A program made the translations under genes and the position numbers. The notes below the pieces were generated by a model. The model was not told where the DNA came from. It made no database searches and saw only the letters and a list, made by a program, of their open reading frames with translations. From Gammaproteobacteria bacterium (GTDB lineage: Bacteria; Pseudomonadota; Gammaproteobacteria; Xanthomonadales; SZUA-36): a DNA stretch of 64,000 nucleotides. The stretch lies in the NCBI GenBank assembly GCA_024279945.1, contig JAJRRA010000007.1, positions 1-64,000 of the forward strand, given 5' to 3'. Of the stretch, positions 60,480 to 64,000 are shown in pieces; position 1 is the first letter of the stretch, and the number at the start of each line of letters is the position of its first letter.

Positions 60480-60707
60480 ATGCAATGTACCTTGAACAAA
60501 TTTGAACTGGATACCTGCCTGTTTGAGCTACGGCTTGGCAATGAACCGATACCAATAGAACCTCAAACCGACAACGTTCTGACCTATTTGCTCAAACACC
60601 GGTATCGGGTCGTGAGCAAACAGGAATTGCTTGAGCAACTATGGCCCGGGCGCATTGGTCGTGTAAATGGCCTTGCGGACCATATGCACGATACAGAGCT
60701 GGATTAG
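60480..60707 (+). pseudogene. Remnant of a winged-helix (Trans_reg_C) transcriptional regulator
   Basis: A 75-aa frame beginning MQCTLNKFELDTCLFELRLG and containing VLTYLLKHRYRVVSKQELLEQLWPG, the characteristic first half of an OmpR/CadC-type winged helix, often fused to adenylate cyclase or TPR domains. After LADHMHDTELD it stops, before the recognition part and any effector domain. It is divergent from the methyltransferase remnant, so a former divergent gene pair seems to have lost both 3' parts. A functional mini-regulator is less likely. Confidence 0.55.
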
Positions 60708-60765
60708 TTGACTTCAAGAGATACATTGCTTACAAAGGGACAAGCAGCGGTACTGTCCATACAAA

Positions 60766-61182
60766 ATGCAGCAAATCACTCACGCCTTTAACACCAACAC
60801 AGACGGTCCGGGTCTTTATGAAATCACCACACCGGTCGTAAATTGGTGCCAAAAGCAAGGCATGAAGGATGGCCTGCTCACCCTGTTTATCCAACACACT
60901 TCGGCATCGCTGACCATTCAGGAAAATGCCGATCCGGACGTGTGTCGCGATCTGCAGGATTTTTTCTCCCGTATCGCGCCCCAGGACGCTTCTTACCGGC
61001 ACGCCGCTGAGGGGCCCGACGATATGCCGGCCCATATCAAAACCGCCCTGACACAAACGCAACTTACGATCCCGCTTCGTCAAGGCCGGCTGGCTTTGGG
61101 CAGGTGGCAGGGAATATATGTGTTTGAGCATCGGGATCGCCGGCACAGGCGCCGGGTTGTTATGCATTTGTTAGGTGATTGA
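60766..61182 (+). CDS. yjbQ: Secondary thiamine-phosphate synthase enzyme (YjbQ/UPF0047)
   Basis: A 138-aa protein of the YjbQ family. FIQHTSASLTIQENADPDV, GPDDMPAHIKTALTQTQLTIPLRQGRLALGRWQGIYVFEHR (read in parts) are the conserved blocks with metal-binding histidines. E. coli YjbQ can weakly replace ThiE; the native role is unclear. There is little room for a ribosome site ahead of the ATG at 60766. It stands alone between the decayed genes and the gcvP region. Confidence 0.93.
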   Translation: MQQITHAFNTNTDGPGLYEITTPVVNWCQKQGMKDGLLTLFIQHTSASLTIQENADPDVCRDLQDFFSRIAPQDASYRHAAEGPDDMPAHIKTALTQTQLTIPLRQGRLALGRWQGIYVFEHRDRRHRRRVVMHLLGD

Positions 61183-61242
61183 GCTGGTCCCTCTAGTTTC
61201 TTTTTTCACACCTTTGTCCTCTTGTGTGGTTCACGGATATAG

Positions 61243-61380
61243 ATGTCCATGAGTAAAACCGGGAAAGGGAAGGAGGAAAACAAACCGGATCTGAGCGATA
61301 ATTACATTCTCATTGCGGGGTTCCCTGGTCGCTTACACATAAATTATTGCCCGCCGGAGCAGGACATAAATGAAACATAA
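61243..61380 (+). CDS. Possible small leader frame overlapping gcvP
   Basis: A 45-codon frame (ATG 61243 or 61249) whose second half reads [20 protein letters not shown], ending at TAA 61378-61380, 11 bases inside gcvP. The ribosome site is weak (GGA seven bases upstream). It could be a coupled leader peptide or a chance frame. I saw no glycine-riboswitch sequence in this leader. Confidence 0.2.
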   Translation: MSMSKTGKGKEENKPDLSDNYILIAGFPGRLHINYCPPEQDINET

Positions 61381-64000
61381 CAAACCCCCGCAGATTGAGG
61401 ACTCACCACTGGCAAAGCTCGAAGATCGTGGTGAGTTTGTGATGCAACACATCGGACCGCGTGCGGAGCACATTCAGATCATGCTGGAGGCAATCGATGT
61501 GTCGTCACTGGACGAATTGATTAGCACCACCCTTCCGCCGTCTATTCAACTGGATGAGCCACTGGATTTACCCCTGCCCCGCAGCGAAAGGGAGACCCTT
61601 GAGCGACTGCGGGAAATGGCCGCAATGCACACGGTTCAGCACAGCATGATCGGCATGGGTTACCACGATACCATCTTGCCTGCCGTCATCCAGCGGAATG
61701 TACTTGAAAACCCGGGCTGGTATACCGCCTACACACCTTACCAGGCCGAAATATCGCAGGGCCGGCTCGAAGCATTGCTGGTTTTTCAACAAATGATCAG
61801 CGATCTGACCGCTATGCCCATTGCCAATGCTTCTTTACTGGATGAGGCAACAGCAGCGGCGGAAGCCATGACGATGTTGCAGCGGGTTAACCGAAAAACC
61901 AGATCGCTGCGGTTTTTGCTGGATGAAAAAGTTTTGCCGCAAACCCGCGATGTGGTCGAAAACCGTGCACGCTATTTTGGCATCGAAATTGTTGTCGGCA
62001 ATCCTGACCTGGAAATATCCAGAGGCGAGTTTTTCGGTATCTTGCTGCAATACCCCGGACTGAACGGTGAGATTGCTGATTACCGCGAACTGATTTCCCG
62101 TGCGCATGAAAGCGGTGCGCTGGTTAGTGTAGCGGCCGACCTGATGAGCCTGGTATTGTTGACGCCACCGGGTGAGATGGATGCTGATGTTGTCCTGGGC
62201 TCTGCTCAGCGTTTTGGTGTACCGATGGGATTTGGCGGTCCACACGCTGCATATTTCGCCACCCGCGATGCGTACAAGCGCGCCCTGCCGGGACGCATCA
62301 TCGGTGTTTCACAGGATAGCCAGGGACGCCCTGCCCTGCGCATGGCGCTGCAAACCCGGGAGCAACACATACGCCGCGACAAGGCGACCAGCAATATTTG
62401 CACGGCCCAGGCATTGCTGGCCGTGATCAACGGGCTATATGGCGTCTGGCATGGAGCAGAAAGACTGAAAAAAATTGCAGTACGAATCCACCGGCTCACC
62501 TGTTTACTGGCCGAAGGCCTGAAATCAATGGGTTATGAGCCCCTGGCTGATAGCTGGTTTGACACCCTGACTTTTGAACTGGATGCCCACGATGCCGACC
62601 GGATCTGCCGAAGTGCCCTGGAAGCAGGAATCAACCTCAGGCGCCAGGGCAGGACCGTGCTGGGAATGAGTGTGAATGAGAAAACCACACGCGATCATGT
62701 AACGGCCCTTTTCCAGGCGTTCAGCGGGAAAGAAGAAGCCGAAACGGTACTGGATATCGATCGACGTCTGGCGGCTGACTACTCAGCGATTCCACAAACA
62801 CTGCAGCGTGAGAGCGACTTTCTTCAGCACCCGGTGTTCTGCAATTACCATTCTGAAACAGAAATGCTGCGTTACCTGAAACGGCTGGAAAACAAGGACC
62901 TGTCGCTGACCCATGCGATGATTTCCCTGGGGTCCTGCACCATGAAGCTGAATGCCACCACGGAAATGATTCCGATCACCTGGCCGGAATTCAGTGACAT
63001 TCATCCTTTCGCGCCTCCTGAACAAACCAGGGGCTACCAGCGACTGCTGCAGGAACTCCAGCAGATGCTGATCTCCTGCACGGGATACGATGCCGTCTCC
63101 CTCCAGCCCAATGCCGGATCTCAGGGTGAGTATTCCGGTCTGCTGGCCATCAAGGCCTGGCATGAATCCCGTGGCGAATCAGAGCGAAACATCTGCCTTA
63201 TCCCGTCATCAGCACATGGTACCAACCCCGCCAGCGCGGCCATGGCCGGACTAAAAATCATCGTGGTTAAATGCGACCAACAGGGCAACGTAGAGCTTTC
63301 AGACTTACGCGAAAAAGCAGCAAGCCATTCCATAAACCTGGCCGCACTGATGATCACCTACCCGTCCACGCACGGTGTGTTTGAGGAAGGTATCACAGAG
63401 ATCTGCGATGTAATTCATGAGCACGGCGGACAGGTTTACCTGGATGGCGCCAACCTCAACGCCCTGGTGGGCTGTGCCGCTCCGGGGAAGTTCGGCGCGG
63501 ATGTATCACATCTGAACCTGCACAAGACTTTTTGTATTCCACATGGGGGCGGCGGCCCTGGCGTGGGTCCGATGTGTGTCGGCAAGCACCTGCAGCCCTT
63601 TCTTCCAGGCCACAGTATCGTGTCAATGCATGGAGATTTTGCAAACAATCAGGCGATCTCAGCAGCCCCGTGGGGCAGCGCCGGTATTTTGCCCATCTCC
63701 TGGGCCTACATCGCCATGATGGGGCCGGATGGCATGAAAATGGCTACTCAAGTAGCCATTCTGAGCGCCAACTACATTGCCAATCGCCTTGCTGATGCAT
63801 TCCCCATCCTGTATACCGGTCGTAATGGTCGCGTAGCGCATGAATGCATTGTCGATCTGAGGCCGTTCGAGGAGTCCTGCGGCATCAGCGAGGAGGACGT
63901 GGCGAAACGCCTGATCGACTACGGCTTCCATTCACCTACCATGTCTTTCCCCGTACCCGGCACCTTGATGATCGAGCCAACGGAAAGCGAGTCTCTGACG
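61370..64000 (+). CDS. gcvP: Glycine dehydrogenase (decarboxylating), P-protein, 3' end cut
   Basis: The window contains the first 877 codons of the PLP-dependent glycine-cleavage P-protein; full-length proteins are about 950-960 aa, so roughly 80 residues lie beyond the right edge. [29 protein letters not shown] (read in parts), the glycine-rich [12 protein letters not shown], and the PLP lysine in [15 protein letters not shown] are intact, and the frame is uninterrupted. AGGA lies six bases upstream of ATG 61370. The other glycine-cleavage genes (gcvT, gcvH) are not in the window. It is a fused P-protein rather than the split gcvPA/gcvPB form. Confidence 0.96.
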   Translation, partial: MKHNKPPQIEDSPLAKLEDRGEFVMQHIGPRAEHIQIMLEAIDVSSLDELISTTLPPSIQLDEPLDLPLPRSERETLERLREMAAMHTVQHSMIGMGYHDTILPAVIQRNVLENPGWYTAYTPYQAEISQGRLEALLVFQQMISDLTAMPIANASLLDEATAAAEAMTMLQRVNRKTRSLRFLLDEKVLPQTRDVVENRARYFGIEIVVGNPDLEISRGEFFGILLQYPGLNGEIADYRELISRAHESGALVSVAADLMSLVLLTPPGEMDADVVLGSAQRFGVPMGFGGPHAAYFATRDAYKRALPGRIIGVSQDSQGRPALRMALQTREQHIRRDKATSNICTAQALLAVINGLYGVWHGAERLKKIAVRIHRLTCLLAEGLKSMGYEPLADSWFDTLTFELDAHDADRICRSALEAGINLRRQGRTVLGMSVNEKTTRDHVTALFQAFSGKEEAETVLDIDRRLAADYSAIPQTLQRESDFLQHPVFCNYHSETEMLRYLKRLENKDLSLTHAMISLGSCTMKLNATTEMIPITWPEFSDIHPFAPPEQTRGYQRLLQELQQMLISCTGYDAVSLQPNAGSQGEYSGLLAIKAWHESRGESERNICLIPSSAHGTNPASAAMAGLKIIVVKCDQQGNVELSDLREKAASHSINLAALMITYPSTHGVFEEGITEICDVIHEHGGQVYLDGANLNALVGCAAPGKFGADVSHLNLHKTFCIPHGGGGPGVGPMCVGKHLQPFLPGHSIVSMHGDFANNQAISAAPWGSAGILPISWAYIAMMGPDGMKMATQVAILSANYIANRLADAFPILYTGRNGRVAHECIVDLRPFEESCGISEEDVAKRLIDYGFHSPTMSFPVPGTLMIEPTESESLT

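Noticed and set aside
61183..61369. Glycine riboswitch ahead of gcvP
   Set aside because: I could not find the conserved aptamer core or tandem aptamer pattern in this leader.

Overview
The window is a mostly conserved stretch of a gammaproteobacterial chromosome with small accessory patches. The class is suggested by the gene order efp-mtaD-ubiG-mupP, xseB-ispA-dxs, secB-yibN/gpmI-envC-ctpA and a Pseudomonas-like cox cluster (coxB-coxA-small protein-ctaG-coxC-DUF2909-SURF1-Sco-like-ctaA-ctaB). ExeA/GspB, a FimX-like protein and a REP-associated tyrosine transposase also fit. The organism looks aerobic and free-living, with a caa3-type oxidase, proline catabolism and a B12-dependent ribonucleotide reductase. 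I cannot name the genus.

Layout. 1-8.7 kb is an accessory patch: the C-terminal end of a protein built from 27-bp tandem repeats, a tRNA-Arg(CCT), a DUF6502 gene with a paired-palindrome upstream region and a long leader hairpin, an FGE-like secreted protein, rnd, a frameshifted LysR gene divergent from a glutathionyl-hydroquinone reductase, hinT, and a REP-associated transposase followed by its probable repeat array, which splits a small gene. 8.7-13.7 kb holds an efp-mtaD-ubiG-mupP-GFA run on the minus strand, with a separate SDR and zinc-ribbon gene. 14-22.5 kb is a plus-strand housekeeping run: fimX-like, gluQ, accA, tilS, xseB, ispA, dxs. 22.5-31 kb carries stress, membrane and nucleoside-salvage genes (yjdF, uspA, ybdG, cdd-deoA, an M20 peptidase, a K+ channel, a NERD protein).

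31-34.5 kb is the split class II ribonucleotide reductase locus (nrdJa, nrdJb) with two well-spaced NrdR boxes upstream, a structured intergenic region, and a -1 frameshift in nrdJa as read. 34.8-46.5 kb contains trmL, gpsA, secB, yibN, gpmI, envC, ctpA, yajL, DUF1820, rhomboid and the gspB/exeA pair. putA (46.5-49.7 kb) is divergent from the cytochrome oxidase operon (50-58 kb).

58.2-60.7 kb is an accessory patch directly after ctaB. It contains a compact operon that looks like an orphan type VI secretion effector module: a 62-aa protein, a PAAR protein with a C-terminal M91/NleD-like zinc metallopeptidase domain, and a candidate immunity protein. Remnants of two divergent genes follow. The window ends with yjbQ and a gcvP gene cut by the right edge.

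Two genes (the LysR gene and nrdJa) are each broken by loss of one base in a short A-run. The shared signature makes sequencing or assembly error a serious alternative to real pseudogenes.
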